A stretch of DNA of 64,000 nucleotides from Vibrio sp. ES.051 (GTDB lineage Bacteria; Pseudomonadota; Gammaproteobacteria; Enterobacterales; Vibrionaceae). Position 1 is the first letter of the stretch, and every line of letters starts with the position of its first letter. Position numbers and translations under genes: made by a program. The notes below the pieces were generated by a model, which was not told the DNA's origin, made no database searches, and was given only the letters and a program-made list of their open reading frames with translations. The stretch lies in NCBI RefSeq assembly GCF_002563795.1, contig NZ_PDJL01000004.1:1426001-1490000 (forward strand), read 5' to 3'. Shown here one piece after another: positions 9,099-17,291 of the stretch.

Positions 9099-9179
9099 AT
9101 GCTTTTCTTGGAGAGAAGGAGAAAATCTAACAACCAAGCAAAGTGGTATCACTTCACTTGGTTCCTAGCGTTGACCTGA
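9099..9179 (+). CDS. Possible 26-residue small protein
   Basis: The ATG at 9099 is preceded by AAAGGAGGAG at ideal spacing, one of the strongest ribosome sites in the window. The frame encodes a basic N-terminus (LERRRKSNNQAK) and an aromatic tail ending at TGA 9177-9179. A possible promoter (TTGCTT, then TAATAA) lies near 8990-9020. I do not recognise it; it might be a leader peptide or small regulator. The hairpin 9131-9162 overlaps its 3' half. Confidence 0.4.
   Translation: MLFLERRRKSNNQAKWYHFTWFLALT
9131..9162 (-). terminator. Hairpin after the 65-residue gene
   Basis: Arms AACCAAG and CTTGGTT with an inner AAGTG/CACTT pairing form an imperfect stem. On the minus strand it is followed by a T-rich stretch, 27 bases after the stop of the gene at 9189, so it may be its terminator. 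Confidence 0.4.
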
Positions 9180-9188
9180 CGATAGATA

Positions 9189-9386
9189 TTATTTTGTATT
9201 TGTTGTAGGTATAGGGGATAACAGCGCTTCTAACTCTTCTGGGGTGAGTATGTCTCTGACGCTTAGCATTCTGCGCTCGTCATCGAGTGCTATTTTGGTA
9301 TGATTAAGTAAGTACCTTTTTTGCATTGGTGTTAAGTCTTTGAGCGACTCAATCAGTGCCCTAAAATGATGATTGTTCATTGCCAT
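9189..9386 (-). CDS. Small hypothetical helical protein
   Basis: 65 residues from the ATG at 9386, chosen because GGGGGAAAG lies just before it. The sequence is charged and helical (FRALIESLKDLTPMQKRYLL, then LTPEELEALLSP). The HFRALIESLKDLTPMQK pattern vaguely recalls the N-terminal segment of some short transposases, so it may be a remnant; I cannot confirm this. Confidence 0.5.
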   Translation of the reverse strand: MAMNNHHFRALIESLKDLTPMQKRYLLNHTKIALDDERRMLSVRDILTPEELEALLSPIPTTNTK

Positions 9387-9398
9387 ACTTTCCCCCAA

Positions 9399-9763
9399 GT
9401 TTAAGCCTTTTAATTTGTTTTATCCCATATTTTCAGTAAGCAAAGATGTGTTGACTATTGGCTGCGCCAGCTGAATATTAACTATAGTTACATCTCAACG
9501 ATTTGCCGCAGTATTATCTTTATCTTTATCTTTTCTTGGACTTTGATGTAACGGTCGATATATATTTATTCACGACCAAACCGTCGTTACTAGCAGCATT
9601 GATAGATGAGAGGCGTGGGGTTGGTGGCAGCGTAGTATGGCGCAGAACATCTTGGTTAGGGCAACTTGTGGGATTTCCCCCTATATTGAATATCACAATA
9701 AAGCGGCTAAATCGCTCACTGATTGAGTGGCACCACAAGTTACCTCTGTCTTTTATAAAATAA
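9399..9763. other. Intergenic stretch, no supported gene
   Basis: The stretch contains a short TCTTTA/TATCTT tandem run near 9517-9538 and partly open frames on both strands with no ribosome site. The plus frame ending at 9763 has a W/R/L-rich end like a transposase tail but is too degenerate to call. Confidence 0.35.
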
Positions 9764-10561
9764 TTAGAAGCTTACTTTATCTTCATCAAAGTAATAACGT
9801 GCTGGCGCGATATCCATACCGCCCGTCACAGACAGACAGACCCCGGTAATGAAGCTAGCAGCATCACTTGCTAAAAAATTTACCGCATGAGCGATATCTT
9901 CTGGTTTGCCCATCCGTTTGATCGGTTGAGTAGATAAAAAGTTATCGATGAACTCGTCGTTTAGATTCTCTTTGACCGCATTCGTCGCGATCATCCCAGG
10001 TAATACGGCGTTACAACGTATATTATATTTAGCGTATTGAATTGCGATTTGACGAGTCATATGGTTAATCGCATTTTTGGCCGTACCATACGAAATACTG
10101 GACATTTCTGCACTCAATGAAGAGAGAGACGAGATGTTCACGATACTTCCTGCTCCACTCTTAACCATATGTGGCACCACGCATTTGACCGGAATAAAAA
10201 CACTGTTAATATTTGCCAACATGTTTTTTTCCCAGTCTTCCGTTTCGGTATGAGCAAGGTCACGATCTTTCTTCAGATCCACACCACCGAAATTATTGAC
10301 AAGAATGTCTATTTTTCCTTCCTGATTAATGACTTGCTCTATCATTGGTGGATAGGTAGTGTTATCAAAAGCGTTAAAAAATAGACTGTAGGCAGTCCCG
10401 CCACGCCGATTAATTTCTTGAACGGTTTGCTCAGCAAGTTTTTTGTCCCAATCGGCAACAAACACTGTCGCCCCGCTTTGGGCGAGGTTTAATGAACATG
10501 CTTTACCAATACCATCGGCACCCGCGAGGATTAAAGCAACTTTATTGTTTAACGTTGTCAT
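9764..10561 (-). CDS. Classical SDR-family oxidoreductase
   Basis: 265 residues with all classical short-chain dehydrogenase/reductase marks: glycine-rich cofactor loop at residues 13-19 (AGADGIG), NNFGG at about 89-93, catalytic Ser near 145 and the Y158-x3-K162 pair. Aspartate after the second strand (VADWD) favours NAD(H). GGGAGAG precedes the ATG. The substrate is unknown; sugar, steroid and 3-oxoacyl reductases share this layout. It stands alone and nothing ties it to the neighbouring purine genes. Confidence 0.88.
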   Translation of the reverse strand: MTTLNNKVALILAGADGIGKACSLNLAQSGATVFVADWDKKLAEQTVQEINRRGGTAYSLFFNAFDNTTYPPMIEQVINQEGKIDILVNNFGGVDLKKDRDLAHTETEDWEKNMLANINSVFIPVKCVVPHMVKSGAGSIVNISSLSSLSAEMSSISYGTAKNAINHMTRQIAIQYAKYNIRCNAVLPGMIATNAVKENLNDEFIDNFLSTQPIKRMGKPEDIAHAVNFLASDAASFITGVCLSVTGGMDIAPARYYFDEDKVSF

Positions 10562-10791
10562 TAGCTCTCCCTATATGTTGTCTGAAGGTCGAAAACCATT
10601 GTTTCATATACTATAAATATTTTCACCCCTATGGACCAACGTTGTCACCGATGGAGCTAACAGCACTTTAATTTCTCAAAAAATAAACAAACACGCCCTT
10701 TATAATAAAGATCGCGTTTGAAAAAATGGTTGTATGATTAGCTTCTCAGCTATGAGGACCACCTTCCCTAATACTTCGTTATGCCACAGAA

Positions 10792-11289
10792 TTAACCATC
10801 GTTTTTTGTTTCATTCAAGTGACGAAACTCAGTCCAAATTTTTGCACAATCGTCACGATTGTCCTCAATATGGACCATATTTAATGTCGATGTGTCACTA
10901 CCGTCTAAATAATCTCTTAGCTGCTGATCTGAAAAACCATGCTTGGCCGCGTCTAAGTGGGTAGATGCGTAGTAACATGTTTTTATCCCTGCCCATAGCA
11001 TCACCGACACGCACATTGGGCATGGTTCGCATGTCGCATACATCACACAATCTGATAGGTCTAAGGTATCCAGCTTCTTACACGCTTCACGCACCGCAAC
11101 CATCTCTGCATGACCAGAAATATCCATGTCTTTGAGCACCGTATTGGCAACTGAACAAACAACCTCGCCATTTCGTGTTAGAGTCGCACCGAAAGGTCCC
11201 CCTGTGCCTTCACGCATACCTTCAATAGTGGCATCGCACGCGAAGTGAAAGTACTTATCCATATCTTTGTTTTCTTTTAAGTTACACAT
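10792..11289 (-). CDS. guaD: Guanine/cytidine-type deaminase
   Basis: A 165-residue protein of the cytidine-deaminase-like zinc hydrolase fold. The HAE motif (residues 60-62) and CEPCPMC (87-93) supply the zinc ligands His60, Cys90, Cys93 and the proton-shuttling Glu62. The size and the C-terminal helical part fit the small bacterial guanine deaminase (GuaD of Bacillus), converting guanine to xanthine and ammonia. GGAGA lies eight bases before the ATG. It could instead be another nucleobase deaminase. Together with the cluster on the left it suggests purine nitrogen use. Confidence 0.78.
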   Translation of the reverse strand: MCNLKENKDMDKYFHFACDATIEGMREGTGGPFGATLTRNGEVVCSVANTVLKDMDISGHAEMVAVREACKKLDTLDLSDCVMYATCEPCPMCVSVMLWAGIKTCYYASTHLDAAKHGFSDQQLRDYLDGSDTSTLNMVHIEDNRDDCAKIWTEFRHLNETKNDG

Positions 11290-12655
11290 GATATTTCTCC
11301 GTCTTACAAATAATATGAGTAAGGTTTATTTAGCCATTTGTACGAGCACCAACCACTAAAAATTAAGGCTCGCAAGAACCTTCAACAAGTACTCTGAATC
11401 CATCGCACACATCGCTCTTTTATGTTTAATACTCGCTTTCAAAGTCGTCTCACTCTTCAGCATGTTTAAACACATCTGTCTGATCCTTGCGAAGTTCTCT
11501 GCACTTTCTTCCGCTCGTTTTCGGCAAGCATCTTCACCAAATGTCGTATCGAGGGACCAATGCATCGACTCGACCAACCAATGTGAACGCGTTGCATTTA
11601 ACAATTCTTTAGCATTTAAATTCTTCGAGCTAATGTAGTATCTCACCGTGATTTCTGACTCTTTCGCCACGGCTTCTTCTTGTCTCACAGAAACAACGAT
11701 ACCCATCGTTTTTAGCTCGGGCCAATCAAACTCTAAATCACCTAAAACGCTTAAATCTGTGTTGGTTAATGCCAACCTGGTTTCTTGTCTGCCACGTGAT
11801 TTTTCTTGTGTGCTGTAAGAATCACCATCGTGTTTTTGTAGCATACTCATATCGAAATAATTATCGAATGCTTGCTCTAAACGACCTTGATTACCTTTCA
11901 CCGCCAATAAGTAATCTGCGTTTTTGTTTAACACTTTTTGAGCAATTTTCTTTTGGCATCCCATCGCGTCAATAGTGACTAAACAACCTGATATATCAAG
12001 CAGTTCGAGCAACTCTGGGATGGCGGTGATCTCGTTGCTTTTTTCGTAAACTTTATGTTGTCCGAGACTAACACCATTTTCAGTCGCAAAAGCGTTCACC
12101 ATGTGAATTGCGCCTAAGCCACGAGAGTCATCATAAGAGCCCCTGACAGTCTTACCATCAATGGCAATGACTTCACCTTTAGTGAGCTCACAGCAATCTT
12201 TCATCCATTCAATGAAGCACTTTTGTAGTCGAGTCGCATTAATCATTCCCATCGCTCTGGCTATCGTCGATGTTGATGGTATGCCATGGCTAAAATCACC
12301 AAGTCGCTTCAAGAAATCCAACTTAGCTTCACCGTAAAGGCTAATCGCTTTCCAGTCGTCTTGACCAGAAAGCACTGCACAAATTGTTAACAGAATGATA
12401 TCGGTTAACTTATGTTCGACTTTGCCTTGTTGTCGGTAATCTGGAATGACATCGAAATGCATAAATGGGTGCTGGTTACTCATCGTTGGACCTCCAATTT
12501 GTCTATGGAGGTATTAAAAAACACTGAAAATGATCTACAAATCGATCATCAGACAATTGGTTGTTATGTGATAACGCTAACTAGTGAGATTCTAAAATTG
12601 AGAACTCACTACGCCACGAACCCTTTAAACATGGGCATGTACGTGAATTTTCCCT
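11290..12655 (-). mobile_element. ISAs1-family insertion sequence, ends undefined
   Basis: The element contains one transposase gene. I could not find convincing terminal inverted repeats or a target duplication by eye, so the limits are only the neighbouring features: the deaminase start on the left and an attC fragment on the right. A hairpin with AGTGAG/CTCACT arms lies at about 12,585-12,610. Confidence 0.5.
11356..12483 (-). CDS. ISAs1-family transposase
   Basis: The 375-residue protein is a DDE transposase of the ISAs1/H-repeat family: VIAIDGKTVRGS, VTIDAMGCQ and VESMHWSLDTTFGEDACR carry the catalytic acids, with the N-terminal HPFMHFDVIPDYRQ start typical of the family. It is full length and intact. 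It lies exactly where core chromosome meets cassette debris, so insertion or recombination here may have removed cassettes. Confidence 0.92.
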   Translation of the reverse strand: MSNQHPFMHFDVIPDYRQQGKVEHKLTDIILLTICAVLSGQDDWKAISLYGEAKLDFLKRLGDFSHGIPSTSTIARAMGMINATRLQKCFIEWMKDCCELTKGEVIAIDGKTVRGSYDDSRGLGAIHMVNAFATENGVSLGQHKVYEKSNEITAIPELLELLDISGCLVTIDAMGCQKKIAQKVLNKNADYLLAVKGNQGRLEQAFDNYFDMSMLQKHDGDSYSTQEKSRGRQETRLALTNTDLSVLGDLEFDWPELKTMGIVVSVRQEEAVAKESEITVRYYISSKNLNAKELLNATRSHWLVESMHWSLDTTFGEDACRKRAEESAENFARIRQMCLNMLKSETTLKASIKHKRAMCAMDSEYLLKVLASLNF

Positions 12656-12739
12656 GCCTAAACCATTGTGCCGTAAACACTAAATTCAAAACAAATCGAA
12701 AATGCCACGCGTTGCGAATCTGCCTTAAACGCTTTGTTA
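12656..12739 (-). repeat. Partial attC (right part only)
   Basis: The right-hand two thirds of an integron attC, ending with CTTAAACGC and TTTGTTA; the left arm is missing where the ISAs1 region begins. It belongs to the DUF6435 cassette. Confidence 0.85.
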
Positions 12740-12824
12740 GGTTTGTAGCTTCGTGGTCTCTGTATGAACTCTTTTCTACAAATCTACGTAAACAAAAATA
12801 CACCAAACATTAGCGGAGTCATTC

Positions 12825-13001
12825 ATGTTTTCTCTTTTTAAGAGCAATCCAGCCAAAAAACTCAAGAAACGACACTCAATGCTACTTGAGCAAGCTATGC
12901 TCGCCCAGAGGAAAGGCGACATTAGGACTTACTCTCAATTGACCGCCGAGGCAGAAGAGATTTTTAAGCAGATAAAGGATATTAATCCTTCAAAAACCTA
13001 A
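12825..13001 (+). CDS. DUF6435 family small protein
   Basis: 58 residues, lysine-rich at the N-terminus (MFSLFKSNPAKKLKKRH), then LLEQAMLAQRKGDIR and LTAEAEEIFKQI. This matches the small DUF6435 family of gamma-proteobacteria; function unknown. GCGGAG lies upstream. It is an integron cassette gene read opposite to the array, and its TAA stop is the first three bases of the next attC fragment. Confidence 0.75.
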   Translation: MFSLFKSNPAKKLKKRHSMLLEQAMLAQRKGDIRTYSQLTAEAEEIFKQIKDINPSKT

Positions 13002-13014
13002 CGCCGCATTAAGG
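12999..13014 (-). repeat. Partial attC (left end), island junction
   Basis: TAACGCCGCATTAAGG is the left end of an attC of the CCGCATTAAGG type; the sequence then changes abruptly to non-integron DNA. This is the left junction of the first attC-inserted island. Confidence 0.75.
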
Positions 13015-13489
13015 CGAAAAGACAAGTAAGTTTAACTATTATATATCAATAAGTTAACCTAAAAATTATAACCTCTTTAAAGATTCATGTAGCGAATATG
13101 TAGCTTTAGGATTGTACATATTTCTTAAAACTCTAGACAGTCCACAAGTGCTTTCTGACGCATGTTTGGACATTACCGAGTTACGATGCAGGAGAGTATT
13201 CCGACTTTTCGGATAAGCTACAGTACTGAAAAGCATATACACCACAAGCTAAACTCAGTATGCCGCTACCAATCTAAATGAACTTAGGAGCTGTACCCAA
13301 AACAACTTCATGATTTCTGAGAATCGACTCAACACCTCTACATGCAGTCTATGTTTAATAAAAACTGTGATTTTGATCATAAGAAATATATTTATAGTCT
13401 TCAATCATTCTTACTCATTAACTTTTCAAAAAATAAAACCTTTACATAGCCTATCTTTAGTATGCCGATTTCATATAAGGAGAAATTGT
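13015..13489. other. Left end of island 1, non-coding
   Basis: No gene is seen in these 475 bases apart from an in-frame extension of the sulfatase without a ribosome site. They hold the arm-type site at 13,088-13,104 followed by TTGTACAT, similar to the other island ends. Confidence 0.6.
13088..13104 (+). promoter_or_regulatory. Putative integrase arm-type site, island 1
   Basis: TGTAGCGAATATGTAGC, a direct repeat of TGTAGC with an 11-bp period, 74 bases from the attC junction. Near-identical sites lie at both ends of the second island. Confidence 0.6.
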
Positions 13490-15445
13490 ATGCGACAATT
13501 AGGAACATGGGGATTGGCTATGTTAGTGGTACTGAGTGCTAACGCATCCGACCCCAAAGACGCAACTAAATTCACAATAGATGTAAACAACCAAGTCAAA
13601 CAATACTTACCATTTAGTGACAAGAAGGACTTTGAGAACGCTCAAAAAGGCTTTATCGCCAAGCAAGATATGGTAACAATCAAAAACGAAAAAGGCGACG
13701 TTGTTTGGGACCTCGAAGCGTATAAAAAGTACATAAGCTTAGACAAACCTTCTCCTGACACTGTTAACCCAAGCTTATGGCGTAATGCCCAATTAAACAT
13801 GATCAATGGCCTGTTTGAAGTTGCCGATGGTATCTATCAGGTTCGCGGCTACGACTTATCCAACATCACATTTATTAAAGGTGATACTGGGTGGATTGTA
13901 TTTGACCCGCTTATTTCACAGGAAACAGCGAAAGCAGCACTGGATTTTATCAACAGCGAATTAGGTGAAAGACCGGTTACTGGCGTTTTCTACAGCCATA
14001 GTCACATCGACCACTTCGGTGGCGTACGAGGCATTGTCGATGAAAAAGACGTGATCTCAGGCAAGGTTCCTATCGTCGCTTCTCTGGGCTTTACCGAACA
14101 TGCCGTATCTGAAAACGTAATTGCGGGTAATGCAATGGGTCGAAGAGCAGTTTACATGTATGGTGCTCTACTGCCAAGAAACGAAAAAGGTGGTGTAAAC
14201 GGCGGTTTGGGTCAAACGACGTCTACTGGCGTGGCAACAATGATCAAGCCAACCGATATCATCGAGAAAACTGGTGAAGAACGTACAATTGATGGCGTTA
14301 AAATGGTTTTCCAATACACTCCAGGTACGGAAGCGCCAACCGAAATGAATATCTGGTTCCCAGAGAAAAAAGCCCTTTGGATGGCAGAGAATACCACCAA
14401 CACAATGCACAATATCTTAACCCTCCGCGGTGCTCAGGTTCGAGATGCGTTGAAATGGTCAAGCTACTTACAAGAAACCATTGATATGTGGGGCGATGCT
14501 GTGGAGGTGAAGTTCCAAAGTCACCACTGGCCAATGTGGGGTCAGGAAGACATCGTTAAGTACTTTAAAAAACAACGTGATATGTATAAGTACACTCACG
14601 ACCAAACAGTTCGTTTGATGAACCAAGGCTACATTGGCTCAGAAATTTCAGAGATGATCGAATTTCCAGACGAGATTGGTAAAAGCTGGAGTTCTAGAGG
14701 CTACTACGGCACCTTACGCCATAACAGCCGTGCGGTTTATCAGCGCTACATGGGTTGGTACAACGGTAACCCATCTGACTTAAACAATCTGCCACCAGCG
14801 GATGCCGCAGTTAAGTATGTCGAATACATGGAAGGCGAGCAAGAAGCCATCAACAAAGCACAAGCTGACTTTGATAAAGGTAATTATCGTTGGGTTGCCG
14901 AAGTGCTTAAACATGTCGTGTTCGCTAACCCTGAAAGTGAAAAAGGGAAAGCACTACTAGCGGACGCCTATGAACAAATGGGTTATCAAGCCGAGTCTGG
15001 TCCTTGGCGTTCGGTTTATCTACAAGGGGCTTATGAGTTAAGAAACGGCACTCCTAGTGCAGGCGGTACTAATGTTGCCTCTCCTGACATCATTAAGAAT
15101 ATGCCACCAGAGATGTTGTTCGACTACCTAGCCGTGCGAATCCTACCAGAGAAAGCGGCCGGTAAAGCGTTTGTGATGAATCTGGATTTCACTGATCTCG
15201 ACGAAAGATACTCTTTGTATGTTGAAAACTCAGTACTTAACCATACGAAGAAGCTCGCTGAAAAGCCTGACGTTTCACTGGAACTGACTAAGGCTACGTT
15301 AGATGACGTTCAGCTTGGTAACATCACCTTAGAGAAGGCGATTGCAGACGGCTCTATCAAACTGGATGGTGACCCGCAAGTATTGAAAGACTTTGTAGGA
15401 ATGTTAGATAACTTCAACTTCTGGTTCAATATTGTAACACCTTAG
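13490..15445 (+). CDS. Exported alkylsulfatase (SdsA1/BDS1 type)
   Basis: A 651-residue metallo-beta-lactamase-fold alkylsulfatase. A signal peptide (hydrophobic LAMLVVLSANA) is followed by the zinc motif HSHIDHFGG near residues 169-177, MAENTTNTMHN, the HHWPMWG motif, a dimerisation region and a C-terminal SCP2-like domain. The family hydrolyses primary alkyl sulfates such as SDS to the alcohol and sulfate, in the periplasm. I start at ATG 13490 because AAGGAG is well placed; the longer frame has no ribosome site. It is cargo of island 1 and is followed nine bases later by a small exported protein. Confidence 0.92.
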   Translation: MRQLGTWGLAMLVVLSANASDPKDATKFTIDVNNQVKQYLPFSDKKDFENAQKGFIAKQDMVTIKNEKGDVVWDLEAYKKYISLDKPSPDTVNPSLWRNAQLNMINGLFEVADGIYQVRGYDLSNITFIKGDTGWIVFDPLISQETAKAALDFINSELGERPVTGVFYSHSHIDHFGGVRGIVDEKDVISGKVPIVASLGFTEHAVSENVIAGNAMGRRAVYMYGALLPRNEKGGVNGGLGQTTSTGVATMIKPTDIIEKTGEERTIDGVKMVFQYTPGTEAPTEMNIWFPEKKALWMAENTTNTMHNILTLRGAQVRDALKWSSYLQETIDMWGDAVEVKFQSHHWPMWGQEDIVKYFKKQRDMYKYTHDQTVRLMNQGYIGSEISEMIEFPDEIGKSWSSRGYYGTLRHNSRAVYQRYMGWYNGNPSDLNNLPPADAAVKYVEYMEGEQEAINKAQADFDKGNYRWVAEVLKHVVFANPESEKGKALLADAYEQMGYQAESGPWRSVYLQGAYELRNGTPSAGGTNVASPDIIKNMPPEMLFDYLAVRILPEKAAGKAFVMNLDFTDLDERYSLYVENSVLNHTKKLAEKPDVSLELTKATLDDVQLGNITLEKAIADGSIKLDGDPQVLKDFVGMLDNFNFWFNIVTP

Positions 15446-15454
15446 GGAGTAAGT

Positions 15455-15916
15455 ATGACGAAGCGTATAATAACCTGCATTGCTTCGGGTATTATCGCAT
15501 CAGCAAGTCCAACTAGTTGGGCTTGCTCTTATGATGGGTTGTTTACCAACCCATTTAGCGAGAGCTACCCCGGAGCATTGGATGTATCCATTGCCACACA
15601 GCTAGCCGTTAGATCTCAATCAATGCAGCCCTTAGAAATCATTGATGGTGAAGCAGGGTTGAGAAGAGCAAGTTGGTGGCTAAACTTGATGACCAAAGCA
15701 CACCCAGATTTACCTAAAGGTTCTTACGTCTACGTGGTTGATCGCCAGCTATGGTCACGCATTAGTGAGACAGACAATTCAATTGAAGTTCACGTCTCAC
15801 CTCCTACCGATAACGTCAAAGTGCTGCAAATCTCCGAAGCCGCTCTGCACAATCTGATATCCAACCAGATAACGTTCGATCAAGCTCGCGAGCTTGGGGT
15901 ATTGACTGAGACCTAA
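15455..15916 (+). CDS. Exported hypothetical protein, sulfatase partner
   Basis: 153 residues with an N-terminal signal peptide ending near SWACSYD and no family I recognise. GGGAG precedes the ATG, and it lies nine bases after the alkylsulfatase, so the two are cotranscribed. The mature protein is mostly helical with a WWLNLMTKAHPDLPKGSY segment. It may be an accessory or solute-binding partner for the sulfatase; this rests only on position. Confidence 0.8.
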   Translation: MTKRIITCIASGIIASASPTSWACSYDGLFTNPFSESYPGALDVSIATQLAVRSQSMQPLEIIDGEAGLRRASWWLNLMTKAHPDLPKGSYVYVVDRQLWSRISETDNSIEVHVSPPTDNVKVLQISEAALHNLISNQITFDQARELGVLTET

Positions 15917-15964
15917 TAAGCACCGATAACTAATCTTTGTTGTTTGTTCAATTAAATGTGACAT

Positions 15965-15995
15965 AAAGGCTTTCCTATCTTACTGGAAAGCCTTT
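15965..15995 (+). terminator. Terminator of the sulfatase operon
   Basis: A perfect 11-bp stem (AAAGGCTTTCC and its complement, loop 9) followed by ATATTTTT, 48 bases after the operon's last stop. Confidence 0.9.
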
Positions 15996-16250
15996 ATATT
16001 TTTAGCTGTCTACTTGTTCCGAGTAATCCTAAGACACCTTCAAACTCAATCTAAGAATATGATTAGTGCTCTCAAACCTTTAATGTCCAATTAAAACCTT
16101 TAGCGTTTCGGTCATTCATTGCTTACATCTTATTGATTTTGAAGTATCGCATAGAATGAGCAATACAAATTTACATGCTGATTCGGATAATTTTTGGTAA
16201 GGAAAATTCGTATGAGCTACTAGTTATTAATATTTTACTCTAGCAACGAA

Positions 16251-16444
16251 TGGGGCATAAACTTGTTATCTCTATTCATGGTTACATCATCACCGATTAT
16301 TCAGAACTGTAATTAGTTTTATGTAGAACGGGTCAGTTGCAGGATTGTAGGAATCAGAACCACCCCAATAATAGTTTCCTAGTACCATTTTTACGTTGTC
16401 GTAGTGATGACGCAAAGCAGATGACCTCTTTCTGGGTGTTGTTC
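16251..16444. repeat. 194-bp duplication shared with 37,496-37,689
   Basis: Base-for-base the same by eye as 37,496-37,689, including the last part of the HNH gene. The match ends exactly where the IS21-family terminal repeat begins, so this copy was cut by the element. Confidence 0.9.
16290..16444 (-). pseudogene. C-terminal fragment of an HNH-type gene
   Basis: The last about 50 codons of the gene also found at 37,535-37,909 (ending SYNPATDPFYIK and a stop at 16,290). Its 5' part is replaced by the IS21-family element. Confidence 0.8.
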
Positions 16445-16529
16445 TGTTAATTTGCACTTAAATCTGATCCACCATTTGCACTGAAAAGTGATCCACCTAA
16501 GTAAGTCTATTCTAGACTACATTTTTACG

Positions 16530-17291
16530 TTAGTTTCTATTTGGTTTTCTCCTTCGACTTCTTTTTTGATTCCTTAAAACATAGCTGTCGTTACCCGTTT
16601 CAATGATGTGACAATGATGAGTCAGCCTATCCAGCAATGCCGTTGTCATCTTTGCATCACCAAACACTTTCGACCATTCCGTGAAGTTGAGATTGGTGGT
16701 AATGACGATACTCGTACGCTCGTAGAGTTTACTGAGTAAATGGAACAGCAATGTCCCACCCGCTTGGCTAAAAGGGACATACCCAAGTTCATCTAGTATG
16801 ACTAAGTCGCAGCTCACTAATCGATTAGCGAGGCGGCCCACATGACCCGCTTGCTTCTCCTGCTCTAGCGTATTGACGAGTTCTATGGTCGATAGGAACC
16901 TGACCCGCATTTGATGGTGTTGTATGGCTTGTACGCCCAACGCCGTCGCTAAGTGCGTTTTCCCTGTGCCTGGACCACCAACAAGCACGATGTTTTGGCT
17001 GTCTTTGATAAACTCACAGCGATGCAGACCTCGTATTAGATACTCATCGACTGTACTCTCGCTAAAGTCAAAACCGTATAGGTCTCGATAGACTGGGAAC
17101 TTTGCCGCTTTCATTTGGTAAGCGATACTGCGCACTTCACGGTCTGCTATCTCTGCTTTTAACAAGGTTTCAAGGATGGGTTGAGCTTGTTGATAAGCAG
17201 GAGAGTTTTGAGAGGCAAGTTCAACAATACTGCTAACCATGCCGTGAAGCTTGAGTGCCTTTAATGTGCTTAATAACGCTTCATTGTGCAT
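16530..17291 (-). CDS. istB: IS21 helper ATPase IstB
   Basis: 253-residue AAA+ ATPase of IS21 elements. Walker A is [11 protein letters not shown] at about 104-114 and Walker [13 protein letters not shown]; it regulates target choice and stimulates the IstA transposase. The start overlaps the end of istA by 11 bases. Full length and intact. Confidence 0.95.
   Translation of the reverse strand: MHNEALLSTLKALKLHGMVSSIVELASQNSPAYQQAQPILETLLKAEIADREVRSIAYQMKAAKFPVYRDLYGFDFSESTVDEYLIRGLHRCEFIKDSQNIVLVGGPGTGKTHLATALGVQAIQHHQMRVRFLSTIELVNTLEQEKQAGHVGRLANRLVSCDLVILDELGYVPFSQAGGTLLFHLLSKLYERTSIVITTNLNFTEWSKVFGDAKMTTALLDRLTHHCHIIETGNDSYVLRNQKRSRRRKPNRN

Larger units (their letters stand above)
13015..16444. 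mobile_element. Remnant of an attC-inserted genomic island (island 1)
   Basis: Starts inside an attC and ends at the left end of the IS21-family element. It shares three features with the island at 32,815-43,332: the attC-arm junction, a TGTAGC-N5-TGTAGC arm-type site at matching distance (74 versus 73 bp), and an identical 194-bp stretch from the end of the HNH gene. Its cargo, as in the other island, begins with an exported hydrolase on the plus strand. The integrase half is missing, probably deleted with IS21 involvement. Confidence 0.7.

Noticed and set aside
13310-13489. Longer N-terminus for the alkylsulfatase
   Set aside because: The added 60 codons have no ribosome site and would hide the signal peptide; AAGGAG at 13,478 fixes the start at 13,490.
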